Of a stretch of 64,000 nucleotides of DNA, positions 24,961 through 35,155 are shown piece after piece (the stretch's first letter is position 1; each line of letters opens with the position of its first letter). The notes below the pieces were generated by a model. That model had not been told where the DNA came from. It did no database searches and saw nothing but the letters and a program-made list of their open reading frames with translations. The DNA is from Glandiceps talaboti (lineage: Eukaryota > Hemichordata > Enteropneusta > Spengelidae). The DNA lies in contig NC_135570.1 of the NCBI RefSeq assembly GCF_964340395.1, positions 16,745,322 to 16,809,321 of the forward strand, in the 5' to 3' direction. The position numbers and the translations under genes are program-made.

Positions 24961-25304
24961 TTATTGAGTGAGTTTATGCCCCGGTTGATTGAAGTGTTCG
25001 GATACAGGGGTCGATTTGTTGTTACGAATAGTATAAACATGTTCATAAATACGTCTCTTAAATACTCTTTTTGTCTCCCCGATGTATTGTTTAAGACATT
25101 TCTGACAGGTGATGATGTAAATGAGATTACCAGTGGTACATGTGATGTGACCTATGACATTGTGAATGTTGTTGGTGGTGGTGCTGTTTACTGTGTTACC
25201 TTCGGTGATAAATTCACATTGGTTACATTGACCACAGCGTTTAGTAGTGCCTGGATTATCAGAGATGTTTTGGGGGGTTAATTTAGCCTGTACTAGTGAT
25301 CGCC
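24961..25304 (-). pseudogene. GIY-YIG endonuclease C-terminus of a Penelope-like element (truncated)
   Basis: The reading frame shows a Cys cluster (CGQCNQC), then LIYIITCQKCLKQYIGETKR, then FKRRIYEHVYTIRN and VSEHFNQPGHKLTQ before the stop. This is the pattern of the GIY-YIG nuclease that Penelope-like retroelements carry after their reverse transcriptase: the IYII and YIGET pair, the Arg and His of the helix, and a late HF-GH. In living elements the nuclease nicks the target for reverse transcription. Here the N-terminal side is cut off at about 25304 by a transposon end. The frame happens to stay open into that transposon up to 25440, which makes a chance chimera of 159 codons. The fragment cannot move by itself. 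Confidence 0.85.
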
Positions 25305-25307
25305 TTA

Positions 25308-25756
25308 GGGACCGGTCAGTTTCTCCAGCTTTTTTTTTTTTGGGGGGGGGGGCTGGATTCTTACATCGGGCCGACAAAAAGTCACTGACCCCCCTATCTG
25401 TAAATCCAAAAACAGGCTGACCCCCCCCCCCCCCCATCACTTAATTCTAAAACATGATGACCCCCCCCCCCCCCATTATAATATTCGCATGACAGGTATT
25501 TTTTTTATCGTGACTCAGTGTGGACTGCTTGACTGTGTTGCATCTACTTTATAAGATCCCGGGTTAGTACTATCATAATTATAATTATTGACTACACAGG
25601 GTAAATATATTTGAAAAGGAGTTTAATAGCATCTTGACAGTGAAAGGTAGGGGGAAAGCTTGAGAAGGGAATATGTCCACCTAATGTGGTGGGGGTCCGA
25701 AGGGGTCTCCCTCTAGAAGCCCTGGAGGATTTTTATTCTGAAAGCCAATATCTACA
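25308..25756. mobile_element. Harbinger-like family A, end fragment (inverted)
   Basis: The fragment starts GGGACCGGTCAGTTTCTCC directly after TTA (25305-25307). It continues as the reverse complement of the right part of the full copy (16249 down to about 15370), including G/C-runs and TAAGATCCCGGG. The similarity fades near 25756. It is inserted into the Penelope-like coding end. Confidence 0.75.
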
Positions 25757-26660
25757 CTTGCCAATAATATTTATCGCTGATACAAAGTCGTCCCATTTTA
25801 TATTGTTGATTTAAATCGCATGTTCATATTTTGTGTTTGATAATAAGAGACGTAATTTCATTTTAGAATAATGTACTGTATTCATTTAAATTATTTGAAA
25901 TTGATCCGGTCGTGTTTTTGAAAGTCAATTCATGTTTGCTTTTTTTCATATTGAACGGTTATGTTTTGTATCAACTGTTTATAATAATTATGTTGACAAG
26001 TGAGAATACACTGTCATTTCATATATTCAGAGTCTATTATAATTTATTATAAAATTTGTTTTGACCCCAATTAGTGCCCATGGTGTCGGTGACCTGCCCC
26101 GTCTCCTAAGTCTGTGTAGCTTACACAGATATATACTAATGTGTCAACACCAGACATACAGTATACATGTAATTTGCGGTAGCATTTTCGCGCTCAGAAA
26201 TGCTAGCTGAAAGATAATTTTTCCCACTTTTAGTTATTTTATCTGAGAAAACACTGGCAATGTATGACGACTTGTTACATTTTTCACTTAGACTTTACCT
26301 CGACAGTTGGTAGAGGTCAAAATTGTATATAAATTAAAAATTAAAGTTTTATCAAATCGAGCCGAAATAAGAAGGAATGTGTTGAGTGTCTATAGGACCA
26401 CTAAAAAGTGATATATTCGGAATAGCTATTTTTGTGTTTGAGGCTGCCGCTAGGTGGCGATGTGATAACAATTGCTGACGGTTCAATATATGCACAACTT
26501 TGTGGTGATTTTCAATCTTAGATCGATGAAAAATAAATAAGACATTTGAACATTATTCAAAGTAAACCAGACTATACAAAAGAGTAACTTTTCCCTCAGT
26601 TGATAAACGTGAATTATCAATCAAAGCGTTAAATTGTGCACTCAGTCGCGAAATAAACAG
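25757..26660. other. No recognisable feature
   Basis: AT-rich DNA. No coding, RNA or repeat signal could be supported. Confidence 0.5.
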
Positions 26661-26933
26661 TAGCCCCATCTACACATAGGTCGTCCTCCCTGAGGCAGTC
26701 CCAAGTCCTACCTGAGGTAGAATAGATTTGTGTCTACACGTGGGAAGGTTACAACGTAGATGTCGCGCGTTCCGTCCTGACAGTACATAGGAAGAAGTCA
26801 GGAGGGTTTCAGGAAACCTCTCAAAGGTGTCCTACGTCAGGACGGTTTCAGGACGCGTTTGCGTATACATGGGCTTCAAACTATCCCGAATCCTACCTCA
26901 GGTAGGATATTTAGTGCCGTGTAGATGGGGCTA
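26661..26933. mobile_element. MITE with TAGCCCCATCTACAC terminal inverted repeats
   Basis: The segment starts TAGCCCCATCTACAC and ends with its exact inverse GTGTAGATGGGGCTA. Inner palindromic CCTACCTGAGGTAGG-like motifs lie near both ends. It is 273 bp and non-coding. If the outer TA is the target duplication, a Tc1/mariner-type target is possible. The superfamily is unresolved. Confidence 0.75.
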
Positions 26934-28229
26934 ATGACATTATTATTATTATATTATAACGTATAACTCTTTTAAACGGTCATTATCTGCGTTTTTAGAT
27001 CTTTCCTCAGTATATTACAATGTGGTACTTACAGTATTATATATACTACCAAGGAAACTTAACCATCTCTTGGTATTCATAACGCAAACCCAATATTTTG
27101 GTTAGGATGCATATACAATTATCTTGCCAATTTAGCATTGCCCATAATAGAATGTTGAAGAAATCCCCTGTATAAATTATCTTATCATTATGTACAACGC
27201 TAGACATCAAATGCGTGCACCGAAACTAACATAATACAATAGTTTATTGTATATTTTGAAAATCATTCTGGGAGTAAAAGAAAACATAGAATATAGATTA
27301 TAACTGATTTTAAACGGGAGAAAATCATACTGAAATACTACTAAAAATGTTTTCTTGTACCCCGGATTGTAAAAACTGCGACGTTAACATAGAGATATGG
27401 AAAATCACAGTTACGTTTATGTCTGAACTAATTATGGAACACGTTTTTATATTACATTCTGCGATTATTACTTGCGTCAGCTTTAAAAAAAATAAGCATA
27501 CTAATTTAAAACTGTATTGATGACGTGTTGAGGAGTCAATGGATATGGGATGGAAACTTATATATAAGCTAGACGACAACAAATAAGTCTGAAGCCGCGT
27601 TCAGTAATCAACATATGTATAAAATGTCACCATAAAATGACAGTAAATCTGACTGACAACGTATAAATTCTCAAAAAAATTCTTTCAATACAGGTCAATA
27701 GAGGTACTGGTGATACTGAATTGTGTTGCCAATAAATGTACGTTCAATGCTGCAGGTACCGGTGAAATCGTACTGATCGTATTTACATTTGTTGGGCTAT
27801 GACATGTCATACGTAAGGAATGTAATTCAAACGGGGGAAACACATCCTGACTTCTGCGTTCTGAGCACTTTCACAAACATTGCTCAATATCCGTATTTGC
27901 ATTTCGAGACGAAAAATGTGTTAGTGTATAGTGTGAACCCCCTGTGTATGTTATGCAAGGATGTTTTTGAAATACTTGTAAATTCACAGAAAGAAAACAA
28001 TTTGTACTGTGCATTTTGATTGGCTGTCTCATTACAACAGGTGCAATACCTCGCGTCACTATTAGTGGATATCATAGACAATGGTTTCCCGCCAAAATGT
28101 CAATTCAAAGCTGGTGGTTTGGGGATGCCTTTATTGTGATTGGTTCTCATTGACAATTGGAATTTAACACCTGGAGTTGTGTATATATAGAGAGTTATCC
28201 CGTTGTGAAAGCCGTCTTTGACCGCAGCT
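26934..28229. other. No gene recognised
   Basis: A short (ATT)n run lies at about 26940. The open frames at 27789-28019 (+) and 27325-27582 (-) resemble no family I know and lack splice context. Nothing else is seen. Confidence 0.45.
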
Positions 28230-28394
28230 CACGCTACAAAAAAAATCAACATTATTTTACCCAAATCACACACCTGTGATGTGATCATTTTGATTTGAAC
28301 AATTTCCCAACTAGACACCCAAGGTAATGGACCCACCAAATATCATGGCAATAGGTTCAGCGGTTTTTGACTTTAAGTTGTTTACGCACGCACG

Positions 28395-28462
<68 letters not shown>

Positions 28463-28520
28463 TACAGACAGACGCCAGGCGATCCCTATAGCACTACTGA
28501 ACCTCAGTTCAGTTGTGCTA
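28230..28520 (+). mobile_element. Helentron-like (HINE) repeat with (CA)n core, copy 1
   Basis: The conserved body (CAATTTCCCAACTAGACACC ... AGCGGTTTTTGACTTTAAG) leads into (CA)n at about 28396-28458, then CAGACAGACGCCAGGCGATC, and ends in a hairpin at 28489-28520 followed by AAAA. The stem pairs TAGCAC with GTGCTA and ACTGAAC with GTTCAGT across one T:T mismatch, with loop CTCA. A conserved body, an internal microsatellite and a terminal hairpin are typical of non-autonomous Helentron/HINE elements. The same body and hairpin recur at 36321. Confidence 0.6.
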
Positions 28521-29389
28521 AAAATGCTGTTACCAATGACTGTTTCGGAAGCCTCTTATCTGCAAATTAATTAAATTAGATCTAAGCATAGTGATAAGTT
28601 AATGTAGTACATTCACACATTTTAACTATGACGGTAGACATTGGGAACATCTAATGCCATTAAAACTACCAAAGTGGTGACAGCAGTGGGATATTCATTG
28701 AGTCGCATACCTCTTATGTGTCCTTTCTCAGCTTTTCTGACTGTATCTTAAACCCATAAACTGCTAAAATATTTGAACATATCTAATCGTAATATAACAC
28801 AAATAAGTCTACTAACAGCGGCGACCTTTGAGTTGTATGATAGTTTTAATAACTTAGGTTATCTATAAAATAGAAATTTGTTTGTATGGGTGCCACTTCA
28901 GATGTAGAGGAGGCGATCAGGCTAAAAAACGTAAACATGTACTACGAAAGTCAATTCAAGCCAAATAACGAAGGTAAAATAGCAATGAACGATTAGCCAA
29001 CATCTACATCAGATTTTAATCAGATTGAGTAGACTAAGTGACTCTACGGTTGAGTCAGTAGTACTAATAATTAAAAATAGAATCGTAATTAAGGACCTTT
29101 TGTTGGAAGTACCAGCAGTATTGTCAGTAAAATATGGAAAGTTTAAGTTATTTGATCTAGATAGATTATTTTTAACGATGACTTTACACGTCGTTTTTCA
29201 AGAATCCATAGGGGCGCTGATTTAATTAGAAATGTTCATAATAAACAAACAACAAAGACAAAGATATCAATACTTATAAAATTAACAGACATTGACAACA
29301 AAGTAGCTTATTGTTTAAAAAAAAATAAATGTGACTGTTTTTATGTTAATTTCCGTTGCATAGTTACGTTAATGTGGATACCGGTATAT

Positions 29390-29390
<1 letters not shown>
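28521..29390. other. No recognisable feature
   Basis: AT-rich spacer. The open frame at 29025-29225 has no start codon in a good context and no recognisable motif. Confidence 0.45.
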
Positions 29391-29468
<78 letters not shown>

Positions 29469-29529
29469 CACACACACAGACACTTAGCAATGCCTATAGC
29501 ACTACTGAACCTTCAGTTCAGTTGTGCTA
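29391..29529 (+). mobile_element. Helentron-like repeat, (CA)n plus terminal hairpin, copy 2
   Basis: About 75 bp of CA is followed by ACTTAGCAATGCC and the same terminal hairpin (29497-29529, loop CTTCA) before AAAA. The CAATTTCCCAAC body of copy 1 is missing. A downstream segment (29680-29800) with GCATATCTGAGAAATGACG is shared with the repeats at 34300-34860 and 43220-43560. Confidence 0.55.
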
Positions 29530-29619
29530 AAAACTGGAAAGGGTAGGCAAATTAATAAAGATTCCAAAAATGTATACATATGTCTAGCAGAAAGACCATG
29601 ACCAAAGCAACAGCCAACT

Positions 29620-29800
29620 ACTGCAGTTATGCTACAGCACCACTGGCAGTATTTTTGAGTTAAGCAGTAAATATTGATTTTTATCCTGTTACCTTTATGC
29701 CAGTTTTGAAAGAAATCAGACATTGCATATCTGAGAAATGACGTATTACACGCAGACGGACAAGAGGATAGACAGAGCTCATTTAATAGTACCCCCTTTA
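29620..29800 (+). repeat. Dispersed repeat (CATATCTGAGAAATGACG family), fragment
   Basis: Contains GTTACCTTTATGCCAG, ATTGCATATCTGAGAAATGA and AGACGGACAAGAGGATAGAC. Related order and wording occur at about 34780-34860 and 43390-43560. Ends are not defined. Confidence 0.5.
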
Positions 29801-30239
29801 CAATGAAGAAATGAAGATAAGAACACTACACCTTAATTACTGTAACTCTCTATTTTACAGCTTGATTCATTAGTTTTGATATCACATGCCGACATAATTA
29901 ACATGACTTGTCAAAGACAATGTTATTCCTTTTTATGTAGGGATGACATTTGTCAACATTTACAGAACAAAGCTATAAAGTACTATACTCTTTTAGCAGT
30001 GCATTGTGTCACTTTAAAACTTTAAACATGAAACCTTATTGGCCTGTCTGACTGCATGATGTTGATGTGTGATATCTATCTGAAATTGTATTAAAGCTAA
30101 GCAGAAATCCACTTGACATATTGTCTTTGATAGTTGTGAAGTGCGGTAGGATGAAACAGGATACTTTGCCACAAACGATTCTAATTATGCTTTAAGCTAA
30201 TTAAAAATTCAAGCCAAGTTTTGTCATTGCCAACAATAC

Positions 30240-30626
30240 TTATTGAAATTTAGTAAATACTGTACATGTCTCTGAGAGATACCTTTCAACCAGACTGAAT
30301 ATAATACAGTCATTATTGTCATGAAATTTACGTCGGGTATAAAACTTCATCTTTTCATTATTAGCATCAAATGGTTTAGTAAAAACAGTAAACTGTTCCT
30401 GATTCTGTTGAGTCTGTCTCGGTGCATTTCTCAAATTGTTAATCTCTATATATAAAGTCTCATTATCTCTGCATGAGAAATATCTGTACCACTGCACTGT
30501 CTGTGTTGAAATGGTGCGATGTCCCTCTTTTAAAGTCTCGGTGTCTATTAAACTCGCTACTGAATCAGCTGGTTTAATTTTAATGCTGGAAAATATGTAG
30601 AAGGAACCTCTCTGATGTCCACTGAG
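30240..30626 (-). CDS. Minus-one-frame extension of the unknown two-exon gene
   Basis: In the frame one base behind the exon 2 frame, the minus strand stays open for 128 codons from an A-AAA-AAC heptamer (30626-30632) to a stop at 30240. The product looks protein-like: GSFYIFSSIKIKPADSVASL, then VQWYRYFSCRDNETLYIEIN, then a basic stretch around FYTRRKF. A minus-one shift at the heptamer would fuse it to the upstream part and give about 230 residues instead of 124. The same fusion follows if one A was lost from the seven-A run by assembly error or mutation. No downstream stimulatory stem-loop was evident. The function is unknown and no domain is recognised. Confidence 0.35.
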   Translation of the reverse strand, partial: LSGHQRGSFYIFSSIKIKPADSVASLIDTETLKEGHRTISTQTVQWYRYFSCRDNETLYIEINNLRNAPRQTQQNQEQFTVFTKPFDANNEKMKFYTRRKFHDNNDCIIFSLVERYLSETCTVFTKFQ

Positions 30627-30756
30627 TTTTTTTCTGCCCTCTGCATGGTTTGTTCATATCTTTCCATTCTGCCTGTGGATGGGGATTGTGACACTGTATG
30701 TCTCATGTGTAGGGAAGGAACTGGATTTGTTGAGTAATACAACTTTGAAGGCTGAC
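30557..30756 (-). CDS. Unknown small protein, exon 2 (terminal)
   Basis: A good 3' splice site (TTTTATGTTGACAG before 30756) starts this exon. Joined in phase to exon 1, it encodes a Gly completed across the junction, then QPSKLYYSTNPVPSLHMRHT, the segment MERYEQTMQRAEKN, and VPSTYFPALK before a TAG at 30557. The predicted protein has 124 residues and no signal peptide, membrane segment or motif I recognise. It is small, soluble-looking and rich in Ser, Thr and Tyr. The neighbouring frame is also open over much of this exon and well beyond it (to 30240), so the true C-terminus is uncertain. Confidence 0.5.
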
Positions 30757-30894
30757 CTGTCAACATAAAACATCAAACAGAACAATGTTGAATCATCATT
30801 TTTAATCTCAAAATGAACATGAAAAAAACACTCAACATAGGAACCAATAGTTGAAATTGGTGACAGAATAGCTATGTAATAGAGCCCTAAGAAA

Positions 30895-31180
30895 TTACAA
30901 GGTGGGGGGTTACTTTTTTCCAAATGGGTCCTCAGGGAGGGCCATATTTTAGAAAATGGAAATTGGTGTGAGGAGAGGCATGGGTCTCACAGTAGTAATG
31001 GGGGAACAACATTACAAGATATTGGTAATAATGTGGTGGAGTGGAGATGTTGACCAATCAGCCCTGGGGTTGTCAGTTGTGCACTCCATCTAGGCTTTGG
31101 TAGTTCCGGCCTTCAGCTCAGCCAATAGATCCAAACACAGGCTTTGATACAAACACAAACTCACTGTGATGCCTTTAAAA
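30895..31180 (-). repeat. Dispersed G-rich repeat, inverted copy
   Basis: Contains the inverse of the 2750-2960 repeat: GGCCTTCAGCTCAGCCAATA and the CAAACACAGG word, preceded by a G-rich stretch with GGCCATATTTTAGAAAATGG. It lies within the intron of the unknown two-exon gene. Confidence 0.45.
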
Positions 31181-31893
31181 ATTATCAATCTTACTACTGA
31201 AAAATTTTCTGTTTCTAGTGGGATTGAACCCATCATCATCATCATGTCCCTGTAAACAGATTCACTTGGCAGCTCAGTATTGCATGTATTACTCTAGTTA
31301 TGTTTTCACAGCTGGTTATCTGGGGACATGACCTTAAAAGTTCAAAAGGGTCAAGACTGATTTCAAAATTACTTTCATGTATTAAAACTGAGTAAACGGA
31401 AAAACAAAAACTTCCAAACACTATATTTCACTTTTAGTCACTGATGACATTTAATTATCATAATAATTTGTGTTATTTATCACTCAAACGTTTGCCACTA
31501 TTGCACTCTGTACTGAGCCTCAGTATAATACTCGTAATTACACTAAACATAGACCCTACACCAAGTCTATGCACTAAAGCATGTTGAATAGTCTATTCAA
31601 CCAGTCAGCTTGAAATCTCACCCAAAACATTTTGAACAATTATGGGGAAATTGTTGGGGCTGACAACTAAGAGTTAAACAAATCACACAATTTAGTCGAT
31701 ATCAGGAATATTCAAGAATGGTGATGGGTCATGAGTAATGGTGTTATTTGGTATTTACGATATTCAAAACTATCGCCAATGTTGACGGTATATTTTGAAT
31801 ATGACTAATATGCTTGAATAGAATTAATAGCTCACAAGTGACACTGACTGTGTTGTTTCACCGTGAACGTACACGGAACGATCATCAGACAAT
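31181..31893. other. Intronic DNA without recognised feature
   Basis: This is part of the intron between the exons at 30756 and 32564. A tRNA-like minus-strand word (GGGTTCAATCCC) near 31212 has no convincing cloverleaf. Nothing else is seen. Confidence 0.4.
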
Positions 31894-32481
31894 AGTTTCG
31901 GCTACACGTTCAACGTGTACGCGAACGCACAACTCACTCACGTTCATGTTCGCGTACCAGCTGTGACCTATTTTTGCTTCGGCTAGCCGTTTACGTGGAG
32001 GCTAGATATAATGTTTTAATGTTTTGGTTATATGACATAAATAGCGCAATGACAGTGTGACAAGGCAGATATATTTACTTGAATAATCTCGTATTTTGAC
32101 AATAAAATCACCCTGTAGTATCTTGACAATTGCAGCGACAGTCGTCATCATACATCGTGATTTCTGTGCAAAATCAGTTACGTGAAGTCAGCCACAGATT
32201 CAAGGCTGCATTTAAAATATTTTATCAAGGAAAACAAAATTACTGAGGTGTATTATGTCGTGAAGGGTCAACCTTGCTAAAAGCATCAACATTTTTTATT
32301 ATATTAGTGATGATTTTACAAAAAAATTAAAAGAAATTTCACGTTGTTTACTTACGTGTAAATAGCTCTCGCCACGTTCGATAGTACGCAGAAAAGTAGG
32401 TCAAAATTGCGACATAGTAGCACAAAATCTCCTACGTCACATGTGCGCGTACACGTTGAAGTTGAACGTGTAGCCAAAACT
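31894..32481. mobile_element. MITE-like element with GGCTACACGTTCAAC termini
   Basis: The left end AGTTTCGGCTACACGTTCAA is matched in inverted orientation at the right end (TTGAACGTGTAGCCAAAACT) with one mismatch. Subterminal CGTACACG and CGCGTAC palindromes lie near both ends. It is about 590 bp and non-coding. No clear target-site duplication was found, so the exact ends are uncertain. It lies in the intron of the unknown two-exon gene, close to exon 1. Confidence 0.55.
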
Positions 32482-32563
32482 CTAATAATGGACAAGATCA
32501 CAACAAATACATTAAATAATAAATAGCTTATTGAATATTTAGATAAAGTTTAAATTTCTGTAC

Positions 32564-32738
32564 CTGTGACAAAGTACATGTAATCTCCACAGACTAGACA
32601 CGCATGTATCGGATACTCTGTTGTTTCCTTCTCGAGATAAGCGGTAAGCCAGCTCTGTTTGATCTCTTTCTCTTTCTCCAACATATTTAGAACGTATACT
32701 TTGGTTATAACATATGCCTCCGTTTCCGTGGTAAACAT
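32564..32738 (-). CDS. Unknown small protein, exon 1
   Basis: The start ATG at 32738 has A at -3 (CTCACAATG). The frame reads MFTTETEAYVITKVYVLNML, then EKEKEIKQSWLTAYLEKETT, then PIHACLVCGDYMYFVT, and ends at a donor CACAG/GTACAG after the first base of a Gly codon (phase 1). The 1.8-kb intron joins it in frame to the exon ending at 30756. The exon is 58 codons plus one base. Internal TEAYVITK and CLVCGDYMYF look folded (alternating hydrophobic strands), but I do not recognise the family. An overlapping frame starting at 32751 does not join exon 2 and is less likely. Confidence 0.5.
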
Positions 32739-32969
32739 TGTGAGAACCCATCAGTCAGTCACTCTTCAAAAAACTACACAAAACTTTGATGATGCTCTTT
32801 GACGTAACAGCAGATTTTGTATAATGCGAAATGGCGTTTGTGCAAGAGAGAACATATTTACTGAAGGGGAGCTAGGGATGCTAAAATTGCGTACAAGAGA
32901 ACGTCATACATGTTGACTCAAATACAAGTTATAATATGTACTAATATAATATGTTAGTAATATGAAAGT

Positions 32970-33330
32970 TACCGAGGAGCTAAAGAAGTTGTCGAGGCGA
33001 GTCAAATAAGTTATCGAGGAGCCAAAGAAGTTGTTGAGACGAGTCAAATAAGTTATCGAGGAGCCAAAGAAGTTGTCGAGACGAGTCAAATAAGTTATCG
33101 AGGAGCCAAATAAGTTGTTGAGATGAGTCAAATAAGTTATCGAAGAGCCAAACAAGTTGTTGAGATGAGTCAAATAAGTTATCGAAGAGCCAAACAAGTT
33201 GTTGAGACGAGTCAAATAAGTTATCGAAGAGCCTAAGAAGTTGTTGAGACGAGTCAAATAAGTTATCGAGGAGCCAAATAAGTTGTTGAGACGAGTCAAA
33301 TAAGTTGTTGAGACGAGTCAAATAAGTTGT
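32970..33330. repeat. 42-bp minisatellite, about 8 units
   Basis: The unit contains GAGTCAAATAAGTTATCGAG and GAGCCAAAGAAGTTGTTGAG. The length is a multiple of three, so minus-strand frames encoding repeats of LNNLFGSSITYLTR stay open. It sits about 230 bp upstream of exon 1 of the unknown gene, where a promoter would be expected. It is probably not coding. Confidence 0.9.
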
Positions 33331-34290
33331 ACATGATAATGGCCCTAATACTCTACCATATCAAATCTAAATTGGATAAACGCTCCGCCCAAAGAAATTT
33401 ACGAATAATTGATTAATATTACTACACTTTTCAAGGGAGTCCAATGGACACAAAGGATCTGATAAAATAGCTACCCCTTCTGTTTACTCTGTGGAGTTAA
33501 TATTCATTCATACGCAATGTAAATGAACAAAGATGATATGGGTATCAGATAACAGACAATATCCACTAATATGGACATCAGATAATAGACACTATCCACT
33601 TATCCGAAGATTTTTGTCTTTGTACTTAGTATGCCTATGAAAATCTGATACAAAGATTCATGTGAGAGCGGCACTATTTCTTTCCTATTTTTTATTTGTT
33701 GCAATATTTAGTTTACATTTAGTTAAGAGTACTAGTGCACGTGCTAGTACCGAATTAGTGGATAGTGTCTAGTTTAGGTAGTTATATTTTCCGTTGTTTT
33801 CCATACAGTCTCTGTGTTATTGGTTTCTTCTCATCAGATGTACAGATTGGAAGAACCGTTTTATATTGTCTTCAACCAGAATGTGTTGAAATTCTATATG
33901 CTGCCCTCTTGCGGTGTATAATGCAGAGCAATAACAAGCCAGCTTTTGTTCACTATAGTTTTATTCAACATATTTGGGAGCCCACACTTGGTTTCCCAGA
34001 ATACATTGTCCCAGTAATGCGTGTATAATAGAAAACAGGTTTGCCATTTCTATAACTCTCGAGGTACAGTTGGCGAAAGTGAATTTTCTGAGTCCAGTAT
34101 GAATAAAAAAAAGCCTTCAATCGAAACATATTTCCCAACTTGTGTTATTGTGCATATTTTGAATGGTATCTCTACATACAAAACTACATATAATTTATTG
34201 AACAATTTGATATTTGACCTTGAATATGGAGATGAAAGGCAAAGGTCAAGATGTGAAAAGAAAGCTGGTATAGACATTTAAATCAAGTCT
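33331..34290. other. No recognisable feature
   Basis: The plus-strand open frames at 33765-34028 and 34021-34281 abut each other but show no motif, splice site or promoter that would support a gene. Confidence 0.4.
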
Positions 34291-34855
34291 TTTCTTCATT
34301 GAACTTCTTGAGTTAAAATAGAAAGAATTTGGTCATGTCTTGAAATTTTGTGTCAAGGTCAAAGGTCAATGTCTCATTAGATAAAATGAGGGTAAACATT
34401 TGAATGGTGTCCATATTCAAAATGTGCTTGATGTTTATGACAAATATATAGCCAACATTTTGCCTTTCTGGTCAAAGTCACAAAATTAAGTGACTTGCAT
34501 ATCCCAGATTCACATAGTAAAAACCAAGATATGATTAAAATATCATTATCACTTGAAATGTTTGATTCAAAAAGCTATAAAGATAACACAAATTTGGCTA
34601 TTTCATCTTGAAGAAGACTTTTGAGGTCAAAGGTCATGGTTTTAAAAGAATGCTCATATTTGATAATATGGGTGTAGGCACTTGAATGAAGTCACTACAT
34701 ATTATTACCTCCAAAGTTATGATGCATATTGTGAAAGTATTTGATTCAGTCGTAAAACAACGAGATGTGCATATGTCTCACATAGTACACCATGTTACCT
34801 TTATGCCAGGTTTGGTCAAAATTACTTAGGGCATGCAAGATATGAGGATGAACGC
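34291..34855 (+). repeat. Dispersed repeat with AAGGTCAAAGGTCA modules
   Basis: Diverged tandem-like modules carry TCAAGGTCAAAGGTCAATG or GTCAAAGGTCATGG and ACACTTGAAT-like words, ending in GTTACCTTTATGCCAGGTTT. The modules are related to 43220-43560 and 29680-29800. Several AGGTCAnAGGTCA-like direct repeats are by-products of the repeat. Confidence 0.5.
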
Positions 34856-35155
34856 GTGCGTGCGTGCATGTGTGTGTGTGTGTGCATGCATACCGGTACA
34901 TGCATACATGCATACATACATACATACATGCATACATACCGGTACATACATACATACATACAATGTACATACATACATACATACATACATACATACATAC
35001 ATACATACATACATACAGCATGCATGCATGCATGCATGCATGCATACATACATACATACATACATACATATACATACCGGTACATACATGCATACATACA
35101 TACATACATACATACTCAGTCTGGTACATACATACGTACGTACGTACGTACATAC
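34856..35155. repeat. (ATAC)n/(ATGC)n microsatellite
   Basis: About 300 bp of CATA and CATG tetranucleotides, with four ACCGGTAC interruptions. All overlapping open frames (95-141 codons, both strands) are repeat artefacts. Confidence 0.95.

Larger units (their letters stand above)
24556..25304 (-). mobile_element. Penelope-like retroelement, 3' fragment
   Basis: On the minus strand this holds the C-terminal GIY-YIG endonuclease coding end followed by about 400 bp of 3' untranslated sequence. That sequence includes a hammerhead-like motif (24671-24712). It abuts the ACC satellite on one side and is interrupted on the other by a family A transposon end inserted at a TTA. The reverse transcriptase part is absent from the window. 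Confidence 0.8.

Noticed and set aside
24964-25281. Plus-strand frame of 105 codons
   Set aside because: It is the antisense shadow of the GIY-YIG coding frame.
27789-28081. Overlapping open frames on both strands
   Set aside because: None has a recognisable motif or splice junction, and the length is within chance for the region.
31200-31260. tRNA gene on the minus strand (GGGTTCAATCCC)
   Set aside because: The T-arm-like word is present, but no acceptor stem or anticodon arm could be paired. A (CAT)n run sits where the anticodon arm should be.
34021-34281. 86-codon plus-strand frame with an 87-codon frame just upstream
   Set aside because: The two abut but no splice or start signals link them, and the reverse strand is also open.
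34330-34640. Nuclear-receptor response elements (AGGTCA direct repeats)
   Set aside because: The words recur because the segment is a diverged interspersed repeat. There is no gene context.
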